From contig CP132907.1 of NCBI GenBank assembly GCA_031446105.1, forward strand, positions 810,826 to 874,825: DNA of 64,000 nt, written 5' to 3'. Origin of the DNA: Arsenophonus sp031446105 (GTDB lineage: Bacteria; Pseudomonadota; Gammaproteobacteria; Enterobacterales; Enterobacteriaceae). The notes below the pieces were generated by a model, which did no database searches, had not been told where the DNA came from, and was given only the letters and a program-made list of their open reading frames with translations. Positions 44,680-54,765 of the stretch are shown here, in pieces (positions within the stretch are counted from its first letter, which is position 1; every line of letters starts with the position of its first letter). The translations under genes and the position numbers were made by a program.

Positions 44680-46008
44680 TCATGAAATGTTTTTTTCAAT
44701 TGGACGTTTAACCTTTATTCCTAATTCTTTTAAAGTTTCTGCTTGATAAATTAAATTACCTTTTCCTTCTGTTAATTTTTTTATAGCTGATTGATAATGA
44801 ATTTGTGCTTTTGTTAAACTTTGACCTATAATTTGCATATCATTAATAAATAATCTTATTTTGTCATATATTTTTGCAGCACGGTCTGCAATTAATTGGG
44901 CGTTTTGACATTGTTTTTCATAACACCATAAATTATTAATAGTACGTATAGCTACTAATAAGGTTGAAGGACAAACAAGTAAAATATTATTTTTTAATCC
45001 TTCTTCAATTAATTCAGGTGCTTTACGTAAGGTTATTAAATAAGCAGGTTCCAATGGAATAAACATTAAGATATAATCTAGTGTTTTTAGTCCATTTAAT
45101 TCATGGTATTCTTTTTTTCCTAGTTCTTTTATATGATTTTTTACTGAAAGGATATGTTCTCTTAATGCAATATTTTTTTCTTCTTCGTTTTCACTATTAA
45201 AGTAACGTTCATAGGCAGTTAGTGACATTTTAGCATCTATAATAATATTTTTATTTTTTGGTAAATAAATAATTACATCTGGTTGATAATTATGATTATT
45301 TGTATTTTTATTAATTCTGACTTGAGTTTGGAATTCATGTCCTTCTCTTAAACCTGAATCTTCTAAGATACGGGCAAGAATTGTTTCACCCCAATTTCCC
45401 TGGATTTTATTGTCACCTTTAAGAGCTTTTGTGAGATTAGTGGTTTCTTTTGTGATTTCTATATTTAGTTTTTGCAATCGATGAATTTCATGTATAAGTG
45501 TATAGCGTTCTTTTTCTTCTTTGCTAAAATTATTATTTATCTGATTTCGAAAGTTTTCTAATTGTTCACGAAATGGTTTTAATAGTGTAATTAGATTTTG
45601 ATGATTTTGTTCAGATACTCTACGTTCATTTTTTTCAAAGATACGATTTGCTAAATTTTCAAATTGGATATTTAAACGTTCTTCATTATTTAATAACAAA
45701 CGTTGTTTTTCTGCAAAAGCTAATCGTGTTTCCTCTAGTCTAGTTATAACTTCTTGTAATTTTATTGCTTGATTTTGATTAATTTTTTGTTGTGTTTCCA
45801 ATTCTTGAGTAAGATTTTTATATTTAATTTTCCATTGTTCTGAATTAGAAAATTTTTCTTTATAATTATTTTTATATAGAGTATATAAATTCTGTAATTC
45901 TATTTTTTTTTTATTAATTTTTTTTCTTGCGTAAAAAAGCAATAAACCGCTACTAAAAAATATTCCTATGAAAAATCCAATTATTGAGTTTAATAAGTAA
46001 ACATTCAT
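44680..46008 (-). CDS. rmuC: DNA recombination protein RmuC
   Basis: RmuC (PF02646) is a nuclease-fold protein that limits inversions at short inverted repeats in E. coli; its exact activity is not settled. It has 442 residues (E. coli 475): an N-terminal membrane helix (about 5-27), a long coiled coil (30-200) and the conserved domain with GNWGETILARILEDSGLREG, PDVIIYLPKNKNIIIDAKMSL and LMFIPLEPAYL. Retention is interesting in a genome rich in A/T inverted repeats. It is the upstream gene of the rmuC-ubiE-ubiB run; udp is absent. Confidence 0.95.
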   Translation of the reverse strand: MNVYLLNSIIGFFIGIFFSSGLLLFYARKKINKKKIELQNLYTLYKNNYKEKFSNSEQWKIKYKNLTQELETQQKINQNQAIKLQEVITRLEETRLAFAEKQRLLLNNEERLNIQFENLANRIFEKNERRVSEQNHQNLITLLKPFREQLENFRNQINNNFSKEEKERYTLIHEIHRLQKLNIEITKETTNLTKALKGDNKIQGNWGETILARILEDSGLREGHEFQTQVRINKNTNNHNYQPDVIIYLPKNKNIIIDAKMSLTAYERYFNSENEEEKNIALREHILSVKNHIKELGKKEYHELNGLKTLDYILMFIPLEPAYLITLRKAPELIEEGLKNNILLVCPSTLLVAIRTINNLWCYEKQCQNAQLIADRAAKIYDKIRLFINDMQIIGQSLTKAQIHYQSAIKKLTEGKGNLIYQAETLKELGIKVKRPIEKNIS

Positions 46009-47072
46009 TTAAATTTCCTGTATTAATTAATTGATATATATCAAATATTTTAAAAATGAATATTTTTATAAGAGAATTATATTATTTAATTTCTTTTTTA
46101 TAGTAGAGATTATAAATTAAATTATTATTTTTTAATATTTATTTAATTAAATATAAAATTTAACTTTTATTGCAAGAAACATAATATTTAATTTTATTGT
46201 AAGAAATTTATTCCTCTTAATTTTTAGAATAAGAAAAATATATAATTTAAGAAGATATTTTCATATCATAAAAATATAGAATATAAAAGATTAGTTAGTA
46301 ATAAATGATATATTTGTTAAGATTCTATTTTTTGTTTAATATTATATAGTAATTAAAATATAATTTATATTAATATAATTTATTTCATAAAAAATCTTTA
46401 ATTTAAATTATATTTTTTTAATTATAAAATATTTTTTGATTAAAAATTATTTTTTTGTATTTTTTAAATAGCTGTAATGTTTTTTAAAAATAAAAAATAT
46501 ATATTTTTTTAGTTTTAATTGATATTATTTAAATAAAATATAAGATTATTTTATATATTTAGTCATCAAGATTTTTAATTTTATTTTATATACATATTGT
46601 TTTAATTATTAATTATATTTTTTAATAGTAATAATTTTTTGTGCATTTTATTTATGATTAATTAAATTTTTTATAAATATTTTATTTTAATATTTTTTAT
46701 ATTTTTTATTTATATCTTGATTTTTTAATTTTTTTAAAAAAAATTTTTAATAAAAAAATATATAAATCTTATTTAATTTTTAATTAATTTTTATAAATAA
46801 AATAAATATTTATAATAATTTTATAGTATTTTTTGATTAATTAATTTTTTATTTAGAGATTTATTTGATATAAAAAGATATCAATTTGGTTACTTATATT
46901 TTTAATAAATATTAATAAAAATTTATATAATACATAAAAAAAATTTTTATATTAATCAATAAATTAAAATTTATTTTTAATAAAATAGTAAATATTTTTA
47001 GTTATTTTTTTTAAAAAATATTTAGGAATTATAAGATGAATATTAGAACTGAATTCTAAAGGTATCCTTTTG
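46009..47072. other. Gene-free divergent region between rmuC and trkH
   Basis: The 1.06 kb holds promoters for rmuC (left) and trkH (right). A 7-codon ORF (ATG 47036 to TAA 47059, MNIRTEF) with AGGA upstream ends 13 bases before trkH; it may be chance or the end of a lost gene. No udp, pepQ or yigZ remnant was recognised. Confidence 0.5.
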
Positions 47073-48524
47073 ATGCATTTTCGATCTATTATCAGAATTG
47101 TTGGATTATTAGTTCTTTTATTTTCTTTTACGATGATTATTCCTGGAATAGTTTCATTAATTTACCGAGATGGTGCAGGACGTGCTTTTGCTCAAACTTT
47201 TATTTTAACATTTAGTATAGGTTTATTATTATGGATATCAAACAGAAATAGTAAATATAATTTAGAATCTAAAGAAGGTTTTTTAATTGTTGTATTATTT
47301 TGGACAGTACTAGGTAGTGTAGGTGCTTTACCTTTTATTTTTTCAGATCAGCCGAATATTTCTATCACAGATGCTTTTTTTGAATCTTTTTCCGGTTTAA
47401 CAACAACTGGAGCAACAACATTAGTTGGATTAGATAGGTTACCAAAGGCAATACTTTTTTATAGACAAATGTTACAGTGGTTAGGAGGAATGGGAATTAT
47501 TGTTTTGGCGGTAGCGATACTACCTTTATTAGGAATAGGTGGCATGCAGCTTTATCGTGCAGAAATGCCTGGTCCAGTAAAAGATCACAAAATGCGTCCT
47601 AGAATTGCAGAAACTGCTAAAACACTTTGGTTAATATATGTTTTTTTAACCATAATATGTGCATTATCATTATGGATTAGTGGAATGGATATTTTTGATG
47701 CTATTGCACATAGTTTTTCTACTATAGCTATTGGTGGATTTTCTACACATGATGAAAATATTGGTTATTTTAATAATTCCTCAATTAATATCATTATTGC
47801 AATTTTTTTATTAATTTCAGGTTGTAATTTTGGTCTTCATTTTATTTTTTTATCTAATTGTAATTTTAGAGTTTATTGGTATGACTCTGAATTTAGGGTT
47901 TTTATAGGTTTTCAATTGGTTTTAATTATTATTTGTATTTCAGTACTTTTGTATTATTCAGTATATGAATCATTTTTGGAAACATTTAATCAAGCTTTTT
48001 TTCAAGTTGTTTCTATGACAACAACAGGAGGTTTTAGTACAGATGGTTTTGCAAATTGGCCAATTTTTTTACCGATATTATTGCTTTATGCCTCTTTTGT
48101 TGGTGGATGTGCTGGATCAACTGGAGGCGGTTTAAAAGTTATTAGAGTTTTATTATTATTTTTACAGGGTTCACGTGAATTAAAACGTTTAGTTCATCCA
48201 AATGCTGTTTATAAAATTAAATTAGGTTTTAGAACATTGCCTGAATGTATTATTGAAGCAGTTTGGGGATTTTTTTCTGCTTATGCTTTAGTTTTTTTGA
48301 TTAGTTTATTATTATTAATTGCAACAGGAGTAGATGAATTTTCTGCTTTTTCAGCAATTGCTTCAACATTAAATAATTTAGGATCAGGATTAGGGATAGT
48401 GGCAGAAAATTTTTCCAATATGAATTCAATAGGAAAGTGGATTTTAATTTTTACTATGCTATTTGGGCGATTAGAAGTTTTTACTGTGCTTGTATTGTTT
48501 ACTTCAACATTTTGGAGAGAGTAG
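47073..48524 (+). CDS. trkH: Trk potassium uptake membrane protein TrkH
   Basis: TrkH is the K+-translocating membrane subunit of the Trk system, working with the regulator TrkA. From the ATG at 47073 it has 483 residues, identical in length to E. coli; AAAGG lies ten bases upstream, so the TTG at 47070 is not needed. Four pore-loop repeats with selectivity glycines are visible, for example SGLTTTGATTLVGL, FSTIAIGGFSTHD, MTTTGGFSTDGF and LNNLGSGLGIV. TrkA is not in this window. It is followed by the hemG pseudogene, preserving the enteric trkH-hemG order. Confidence 0.96.
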   Translation: MHFRSIIRIVGLLVLLFSFTMIIPGIVSLIYRDGAGRAFAQTFILTFSIGLLLWISNRNSKYNLESKEGFLIVVLFWTVLGSVGALPFIFSDQPNISITDAFFESFSGLTTTGATTLVGLDRLPKAILFYRQMLQWLGGMGIIVLAVAILPLLGIGGMQLYRAEMPGPVKDHKMRPRIAETAKTLWLIYVFLTIICALSLWISGMDIFDAIAHSFSTIAIGGFSTHDENIGYFNNSSINIIIAIFLLISGCNFGLHFIFLSNCNFRVYWYDSEFRVFIGFQLVLIIICISVLLYYSVYESFLETFNQAFFQVVSMTTTGGFSTDGFANWPIFLPILLLYASFVGGCAGSTGGGLKVIRVLLLFLQGSRELKRLVHPNAVYKIKLGFRTLPECIIEAVWGFFSAYALVFLISLLLLIATGVDEFSAFSAIASTLNNLGSGLGIVAENFSNMNSIGKWILIFTMLFGRLEVFTVLVLFTSTFWRE

Positions 48525-48554
48525 TTATTGATTAAATAAAATATAGGTAATTTT

Positions 48555-49074
48555 ATGAGTTATTTATTATTATATTCAGGAAAATATGGTTAAACTAAAA
48601 AATAATTTTTAAAATTTCTGCATATCTAAAGAAAGCAGACAAAGTACGTGATATACAAAATTTAAATTTTCTAAAAAATGTGATTTTTCTGGATATTTAA
48701 AAGTATTAATTGCTGCTTCAGTATATTATAGTCATTTTAATTCTTTCGTTATAGATTTTGTTAATAAATATAAAAACAGTTGAGTATAATTCCAACTGCA
48801 TTTTATGGAATAAATTTAACAGCAAGAAAAAAAGAAAAGATAAAACTGAAACAAATATTTATATGGTTCAATTTTTGTCAAAAATTTCTTGGAAACCCAA
48901 AATAAATTCTGTATTTGCAGGTGATTTGTGTTATTCTAATTATAAATGGTTTGATCGTATCATGATTCAATTTATTATGCGTATTAGTAAAAGAAAAGTT
49001 GATCTTAAAAAAAATTTGAATATAGAGATTGGAAGAAAGTAAAAGATTTTGCAAATAAGTTTAATGAATTATAG
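48555..49074 (+). pseudogene. hemG: Protoporphyrinogen IX oxidase hemG, inactivated
   Basis: HemG oxidises protoporphyrinogen IX to protoporphyrin IX in heme synthesis, using quinones. Nearly the whole gene is readable, but across several frames. The start MSYLLLYSGKYG hits TAA at 48591, with another TAA four codons on. GYLKVLIAASVYYSHFNSF matches IGASIRYGHYHSAF. TAFYGINLTARKKEK matches SAFYSVNLVARKPEK. SNYKWFDRIMIQFIMRIS matches PRYRWYDRFMIKLIMKMS. The final DWKKVKDFANKFNEL follows another shift. Its length (520 bases) is close to the intact gene. The open frame at 48758-49042 is only part of this fossil. Loss looks recent. Confidence 0.93.
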
Positions 49075-49724
49075 GTAAAATATTTTTTTTAAAATTTCAT
49101 TTATATTAACATATTATGTCATTGTTTTTTGTTAATTTTTTTAGAAATTTGATCAATAAAAATTATTAACAAATGTTTTATTTTATAGATAAATATAAAT
49201 GTTTTATTTCTAAATTTTTATTTATATGATCAAGTAATTATTAAAAGAAAGATTTATTTATTTTAAAAAATATAGAATTTTAAATATTCCACTTTTTTTT
49301 ATTTTGCAATAAAATTTAACTATGTTATTTATAAATTTATAAAAATTATTGATGAGTACTTTATGGATCATTTAATTATATTATTTAATAAATGTTATTA
49401 TTTGAATTATTTAAAATATTTTTTTTAAATAAAAAAGATTGCATGAATTAAAATTTAGAGTATTTTTTAAATTTTAATTTTCTTTGCAAAGCAAATAAAA
49501 TTATAACTTTAAAAATTTTTGATAATAATATTAAAATATAGGTTTTAATGCGTAGTACTTTTTATCATATCATTATTGTTTTATATGTTTAATTTTTTTA
49601 AAAAAGTATTTTTTAAATTTTATTTATTTTATAAAAATTGATACATAAAAGTGATATTATTTAAAATAATTAATTATTTAAGAAATTTTGGTTAGCAAAA
49701 TTATTTTTGTAATTAATTTATTTT
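49075..49724. other. Gene-free stretch after the hemG pseudogene
   Basis: In E. coli an rRNA operon follows hemG. Here there are 650 A/T-rich bases with no rRNA or protein similarity visible, up to the tandem repeat before tRNA-Trp. Confidence 0.55.
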
Positions 49725-49762
49725 TATATTTATGTTTTATTATTATATTTATGTTTTATTAT
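49725..49762 (+). repeat. Perfect 19-bp tandem duplication upstream of tRNA-Trp
   Basis: TATATTTATGTTTTATTAT is present twice back to back (49725-49743 and 49744-49762), ending eight bases before the tRNA. It probably overlaps or duplicates promoter elements. Confidence 0.95.
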
Positions 49763-49770
49763 TATAATAT

Positions 49771-49846
49771 AGGGGCATAGTTCAATTGGTAGAGCACCGG
49801 TCTCCAAAACCGGTTGTTGGGAGTTCAAATCTCTCTGCCCCTGCCA
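49771..49846 (+). tRNA. trpT: tRNA-Trp(CCA), CCA end encoded
   Basis: The cloverleaf is clear: acceptor AGGGGCA/TGCCCCT, D arm GTTC-AATTGGTA-GAGC, anticodon stem CCGGT/ACCGG with loop CTCCAAA (anticodon CCA), T stem GGGAG/CTCTC, discriminator G73, then an encoded CCA. It differs from E. coli tRNA-Trp at only a few bases. The cognate synthetase gene trpS lies 1.6 kb downstream on the other strand. Confidence 0.98.
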
Positions 49847-50331
49847 AAAATTTTTTTAATTTTCATGTTTGGATAAAAATTGTAAATAAAATTCATACTA
49901 ATAAGTATATAAAAATAATTAGTATTATATGTTTTAAGTGATATAATATAAATATATAACAACAATTGTTTAATAAATTTATATAAAATATAAATTTAGA
50001 TATTTCTAAAAAATACTATCAATTACTTAATTATTGTTATTTTTTAGAATTAATAATTTTATTTTAGATTTTTTTATTTTATATGAATTTTTTGTAAATT
50101 TTTATTTTATTTCTTAAAAGTTTATTTTTTAAATTAATTTTATTATTTATACTAGTATAAAAATTAGATTTTTTTTACATTAATAATCGAAATTATTATA
50201 ATTTATTTTTTACATTAATTAAATTAATTTTATTGCTAATAAATTATATTGTATATTGAGAAATAATTTTTATTATGTTATTTATTTATTTTTAAGTTTT
50301 TAAATAAAAAATTAATCAGGAGTTATAATTT
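49847..50331. other. Gene-free stretch between tRNA-Trp and sodA
   Basis: These 485 A/T-rich bases show no recognisable element apart from an AGGAG ribosome binding site ahead of sodA. No SoxR/S or Fur site is evident. Confidence 0.55.
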
Positions 50332-50964
50332 ATGAGTTATATATTACCCGACTTGCCATATCAATATTCTGCGCTTGAACCATATTTTGATGAAAGTACA
50401 ATGAGGATTCATCATAAAAAACATCATCAAACTTATATTAATAATACAAATGATGTATTAAAAAATTTTCCTGAATTAATGAAGCTTGATATCGATGATT
50501 TAGTGCAAAATTTAAATAAAATATCATCTAATAAACGCATTTATTTAAGAAATAATTCTGGAGGACATTGTAATCATAGTATATTTTGGAAAGGATTAAA
50601 ATTGGGCACTATACTTCAAGGAAAATTGAAGAATGCAATTGAACGTGATTTTGGTAGTATACAAAATTTTCAAGATAGTTTTGAAAAATCTTCATTAAGT
50701 TGTTTTGGATCTGGTTGGACATGGTTAATATTGAAATTAGATTCTAAATTAGAAGTTATTTCAACATCTAATCAGGATAATCCATTAATGAATGATCCAG
50801 TTTCTGGTATTTTTGGTTTTCCAATTTTAGGTCTTGATATTTGGGAACATGCTTATTATCTTAAATATCAAAATCGTCGTGCAGAATATATTAAAGCTTT
50901 TTGGTCAGTAATTAATTGGGATGAAGCTGAAAAACGTTTTATAATAAATATGAATAAGATCTGA
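50332..50964 (+). CDS. sodA: Manganese superoxide dismutase
   Basis: SodA converts superoxide to hydrogen peroxide and oxygen. The 210 residues (E. coli 206) keep the metal ligands His27, His82, Asp169 and His173 (IHHKKHH, NHSIFW, LDIWEHAYY). The Gly-Gly of NNSGGH and the Gln of NQDNP mark the Mn-type rather than the Fe-type enzyme. Its use of Mn fits the sitABCD importer in this window. Confidence 0.96.
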   Translation: MSYILPDLPYQYSALEPYFDESTMRIHHKKHHQTYINNTNDVLKNFPELMKLDIDDLVQNLNKISSNKRIYLRNNSGGHCNHSIFWKGLKLGTILQGKLKNAIERDFGSIQNFQDSFEKSSLSCFGSGWTWLILKLDSKLEVISTSNQDNPLMNDPVSGIFGFPILGLDIWEHAYYLKYQNRRAEYIKAFWSVINWDEAEKRFIINMNKI

Positions 50965-51410
50965 TGTTTTGTATTTTTAAAAGTAAGTAATTTTATTTTT
51001 ATTTAGTTATTTAGCAGCAATTAATTTTTTTAAAAAAATTTTATTAAATTAAACTTAATAAAAAAGGTAATAAAATATTAAAAAACATATGATATTTGCA
51101 AAAAAAATAATAATTTTAATAAATAAATCAAATATAATTCTTTATAGACAGTTTTTTATTTTTTTAAAGTTTTTTCTAAAAAATGTCTTTATAAAATATA
51201 AGTTTTTAATAATTTAAATTTTTAAGGTATTTTAATATTTTAAAATAGTTAATTATATTTTTTGATATTAAATATTTTTTATTTTAAATTTTAATATTTT
51301 AATTCTTTGTATAGACATAATAAATGTAAAATGATAATTTTTTTATAAAAAATTGCGATATATTTACATTATTATTTTTAATGCTTATTAAATTAAAATT
51401 AATATTTTTT
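50965..51410. other. Convergent intergenic region between sodA and trpS
   Basis: The stretch lies between two 3' ends. It holds an imperfect hairpin (51148-51187) and the nested inverted repeat at 51319-51373. No gene is seen. Confidence 0.55.
51319..51373. repeat. Nested inverted repeat downstream of trpS
   Basis: An outer stem (AATAAATGTAAA 51319-51330 with TTTACATTATT 51363-51373, one bulge) encloses an inner 8-bp perfect stem AATTTTTT/AAAAAATT (51336-51354). It starts 37 bases past the trpS stop. No T-run follows the outer stem on the minus strand, so it may protect the mRNA 3' end rather than terminate. Confidence 0.6.
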
Positions 51411-52436
51411 TTACTTTTTAAAATTTATAAAACCGATTGCTTCATAAACTTTATTCAAGGTAATTTTTGCTTTATTTTGTGCTTTTATAGCTCCTTCTAA
51501 CAAAATATTATTTAATTTTTTTTCATTACTTCGGAATTCATAAAATCTATTTTGTATTTTGCATAACATATTGTTAATATTTGTGGCTACATTATTTTTT
51601 AAATCTTTATAAAGTTTTCCAGCAAATTGTTTTTCTATATCTATAATAGAAGTATTTGTAATGCTGGATAAAATTTCTATAAGATTCGAAATACCTGGTT
51701 TTTTTTCTAAGTTATAATAAATTTTTGGAGGTTGTTCAGAATCTGTAATAGCTCGTTTTATTTTTTTAATTGCAAATTTAGGATTTTCTAATAAAAATAT
51801 GATATTATTATGATTATGATCTGATTTTGACATCTTTTTTTTTGGTTCTTGTAAGGATAAAATTTTAGCACCTGTTGCATGTATAAAGGGATCTGGTATT
51901 GTAAATATTTTACCATATATTTTATTAAAGCGTTTAGCAATATTACGACTCAATTCTAAATGTTGTTTCTGATCAATACCAACTGGTACTTTATTTGTTT
52001 GGTAAAGTAAAATATCTGCCGCCATTAATATTGGATAATTAAATAATCCAGAACTAATATTTTTAGAATAATAGGTAGATTTATCTTTAAATTGCGTCAT
52101 TCTTTTAAGTTCACCAAAATAAGTATAGCAATTTAGTATCCAATTTAGTTGACTATGTTCAGGAACATGGGATTGTAAAAAAATGATACTTTTTTTTGGA
52201 TCTATACCACAAGATAAGTATAAAGCCAATGTATCTAATATATTTTTTCGCAGTTCTTTTGGATCTTGACGAATCGTAATTGCATGTTGGTCAACTATGC
52301 AATAAATACATTTATAATCATTTTGTTTTTGAACCCATTGTTTTATTGCTCCAATATAATTACCAATAGTTAATTTTCCAGATGGTTGAGTTCCACTAAA
52401 TATGATAGGTTTTTTAATATTAGATTTTTTTTGCAT
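51411..52436 (-). CDS. trpS: Tryptophanyl-tRNA synthetase
   Basis: TrpRS is the class I synthetase for tRNA-Trp. The 341 residues (E. coli 334) show the HIGH-type motif as TIGN (23-26) within SGTQPSGKLTIGNYIGAI, the dimer-specific DQHAITI, and the KMSKS loop PKKKMSKSDHN. Residues after about 300 (ILLEGAIKAQNKAKITLNKVYEAIGF) form the C-terminal helices. In enterics the order is dam-rpe-gph-trpS; gph is missing, leaving 183 bases before rpe. Confidence 0.96.
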   Translation of the reverse strand: MQKKSNIKKPIIFSGTQPSGKLTIGNYIGAIKQWVQKQNDYKCIYCIVDQHAITIRQDPKELRKNILDTLALYLSCGIDPKKSIIFLQSHVPEHSQLNWILNCYTYFGELKRMTQFKDKSTYYSKNISSGLFNYPILMAADILLYQTNKVPVGIDQKQHLELSRNIAKRFNKIYGKIFTIPDPFIHATGAKILSLQEPKKKMSKSDHNHNNIIFLLENPKFAIKKIKRAITDSEQPPKIYYNLEKKPGISNLIEILSSITNTSIIDIEKQFAGKLYKDLKNNVATNINNMLCKIQNRFYEFRSNEKKLNNILLEGAIKAQNKAKITLNKVYEAIGFINFKK

Positions 52437-52619
52437 AAATGATATAAGTTTTCATAGTTATTATTGCATAAATTTTTATAAAATATAACAAAAAATATAA
52501 TATATTTTTTATTGTATTTAATGAAAACTTAAAAAAATATTTTTCATTAAAAAATTAAAAATATTACTGATTCTTGTTTTAATTTTTTTATTTTTTATAA
52601 TTGTATGATATTTAATTAT

Positions 52620-53312
52620 TTATTTATTAATATATGATTTTTTTATTAATTTTGACAATTTATTACGCATAGAGTTAATCACAAATTTATAATTTGGTTG
52701 CTTAAAAATAGCAGAACCTGAAATAAAAGTATTAGCTCCTGCATTTGCAACATGAATAATATTATCAATATTTATTCCACCATCAACTCCTAATAAAATA
52801 TCAGAATTACTATTATCAATTATTTTACGCACATGACGCACTTTATTTAAAGTTCCTGGAATAAAAGTTTGTCCGCTAAAACCTGGATTAACCGACATAA
52901 TTAAAATCATATCTAGTTTGTTTATAACGTAATCTAAATAATTTAATGGTGTTCCTGGATTAAAAGCTAAACCTGTTTTACATCCATTATCTTTAATCAA
53001 TTGTAATGTTCGATCTATATGTTTAATCGCTTCAGTATGAAAAGTAATATAAGTTGCACCTGCTTTAGCAAAATCAGCAATAAGTCTATCTACTGATGTT
53101 GTCATTAAATGCACATCAATTGGGATTTTTATTCCATAATCTCGTAATGCTTTGCATATTATTGGACCAAATGTTAAATTAGGAACATAATGGTTATCCA
53201 TGACATCAAAATGGAGCAAATCTGCTCCAGCTTTAACAACTTTTTGAATATCTTTACCTAAACATGCAAAATTTGCAGATAGAATAGAAGGAGCAATTAA
53301 AAAATATTTCAT
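52620..53312 (-). CDS. rpe: Ribulose-phosphate 3-epimerase
   Basis: Rpe interconverts ribulose 5-phosphate and xylulose 5-phosphate, linking the Gnd product to the non-oxidative pentose pathway. The 230 residues (E. coli 225) form a TIM barrel with APSILSANFA, the metal/catalytic HFDVMDNHYVPNLTFGP, VHLM, SVNPGFSGQ and LGVDGGIN. A GGGAG ribosome binding site precedes the ATG. It retains the enteric position upstream of trpS. Confidence 0.97.
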   Translation of the reverse strand: MKYFLIAPSILSANFACLGKDIQKVVKAGADLLHFDVMDNHYVPNLTFGPIICKALRDYGIKIPIDVHLMTTSVDRLIADFAKAGATYITFHTEAIKHIDRTLQLIKDNGCKTGLAFNPGTPLNYLDYVINKLDMILIMSVNPGFSGQTFIPGTLNKVRHVRKIIDNSNSDILLGVDGGINIDNIIHVANAGANTFISGSAIFKQPNYKFVINSMRNKLSKLIKKSYINK

Positions 53313-53855
53313 TATTATCTCCCAATGTTTTTTTTATCTTTTAAGTTTTTATAACTTTTAATTATAGATTACTAATGTTTCATTTATTTTTTTGCGAGTA
53401 AGGTTTTAATTTTTTAATGTGTATTTTTTAATTAAAATGAAAATTTTAATTTCTACTGATGATATCATTTTTTTTATCAGAGTACTATGATTTGATATTA
53501 GTATAAATATTTTTTGTTGATAATTAGATATAGATATTTTTTATTAAATTATATTTTTTATTAAATTTTATTAAAATATCTGTAATTTTTTATAAAAGAA
53601 GATTTTTAAAAAGAGTATAAAAGTAAATCAAAGTAAATAAAAAATAATTTTATTAACTTGACAATAATATTTTTTATATACTTGAGAAACAAAAAAATAG
53701 TTTTTTTTGATTTTTTAGAAAATATTTATATTTTAAATAATTATTTTTTTAAGTTTCCGATAAAATATTATTTTTTAGAAAAATAAAAAATTATTATAAC
53801 ATATAATAATTAAGATATGAAAATAATTTATTACTATATGCAATAATTCTTTAAT

Positions 53856-53891
53856 AAATTAAATGCATTAGGTAAATTAAATGTATTAGGT
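53856..53891. repeat. 18-bp tandem repeat in the damX-dam scar
   Basis: AAATTAAATGCATTAGGT (53856-53873) is followed directly by a copy with one change, C to T (53874-53891). It looks like slippage in non-coding DNA. Confidence 0.95.
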
Positions 53892-54700
53892 AAAAAATTT
53901 TATCTGTGTTTATTTTTTTTGTTAAAAAGCATATTTTTTGCATAAAGTTTTTAGTTTGATATTTTATTATAAATTAATTAAATAATTGTTAATATAATAA
54001 AATATATTGGTATTGCATTTTTTTTTGAAAATGTTTATTTTAATAAATAGTTTTTTTGTTAGAAATTATAAATAATTATCTTTTTTAAATATTTTTTGAT
54101 TTTTTTCTATAAAATATTTTTTTAGAAATTAATTTTATAGGATTATTTTTTCATGATTTTTTTTAAATTTAATATAATTTTTAAATTTGTAGTATATTTC
54201 TTAAAAAAATGTAATAAATTATTATTTTTATATTTTTTAAAAACATAATTTTTTATTTAAATTATTTTTTAATAAATAATAAAATAGTTAAAATATTTTT
54301 TTTGCATAGTTAAATAAAAAAATTTAAAAGCTATTCAAAAAGATTATATAATGTTTAATTTATTTGTTATTTAATGTTTATTATGATAAGTAATTATTTT
54401 AAACTTTTTAAGTTTTTTATTTGAATTATGAATTTGCAATATTTATTTTTTATTATAATTAAAATATTTTTATTGATTTAAATTATAAAGATTTTTCATA
54501 TAAAAAATATATTTTATTTTTTTTAAAAAGTATAAAAAACAATATTAATATTATTTTAATAATATAAAAAAATGTTTTTATATATTTTTTGATTATTTTT
54601 AAGGTTTTTTGTAGTAGTTAAATTAAAGTGTTTTTAGATAAACTTATTAATTTATTTTTCTATGTAAAAAAATAAATTAATAATTAAAAATCATTGTCTA

Positions 54701-54738
54701 GAAAAACATTTGATATTTATTAAGAATAAATATCAAAT
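54701..54738 (-). terminator. Intrinsic terminator of aroK-aroB
   Basis: A perfect 14-bp stem (54708-54721 and 54725-54738, three-base loop) lies 28 bases past the aroB stop. It is followed on the minus strand by GTTTTTCT. On the plus strand it is followed by A and seven T (54740-54746), so it could work in both directions. It is the strongest terminator in the window. Confidence 0.75.
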
Positions 54739-54765
54739 ATTTTTTTATAATATTTTTGATTTTTT

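Larger units (their letters stand above)
53313..54765. other. Deletion scar between aroB and rpe (damX-dam site)
   Basis: DamX and dam occupy this place in enterics. The 1.45 kb is A/T-rich, and I found no DamX or Dam motif (for example no DPPY context). It holds the aroB terminator at its upstream end and an 18-bp tandem repeat at 53856-53891. Confidence 0.55.

Noticed and set aside
48758..49042. A 94-codon open frame that could be called a small hypothetical gene
   Set aside because: Its sequence matches the middle and C-terminal part of HemG in one of several frames, so it belongs to the pseudogene.
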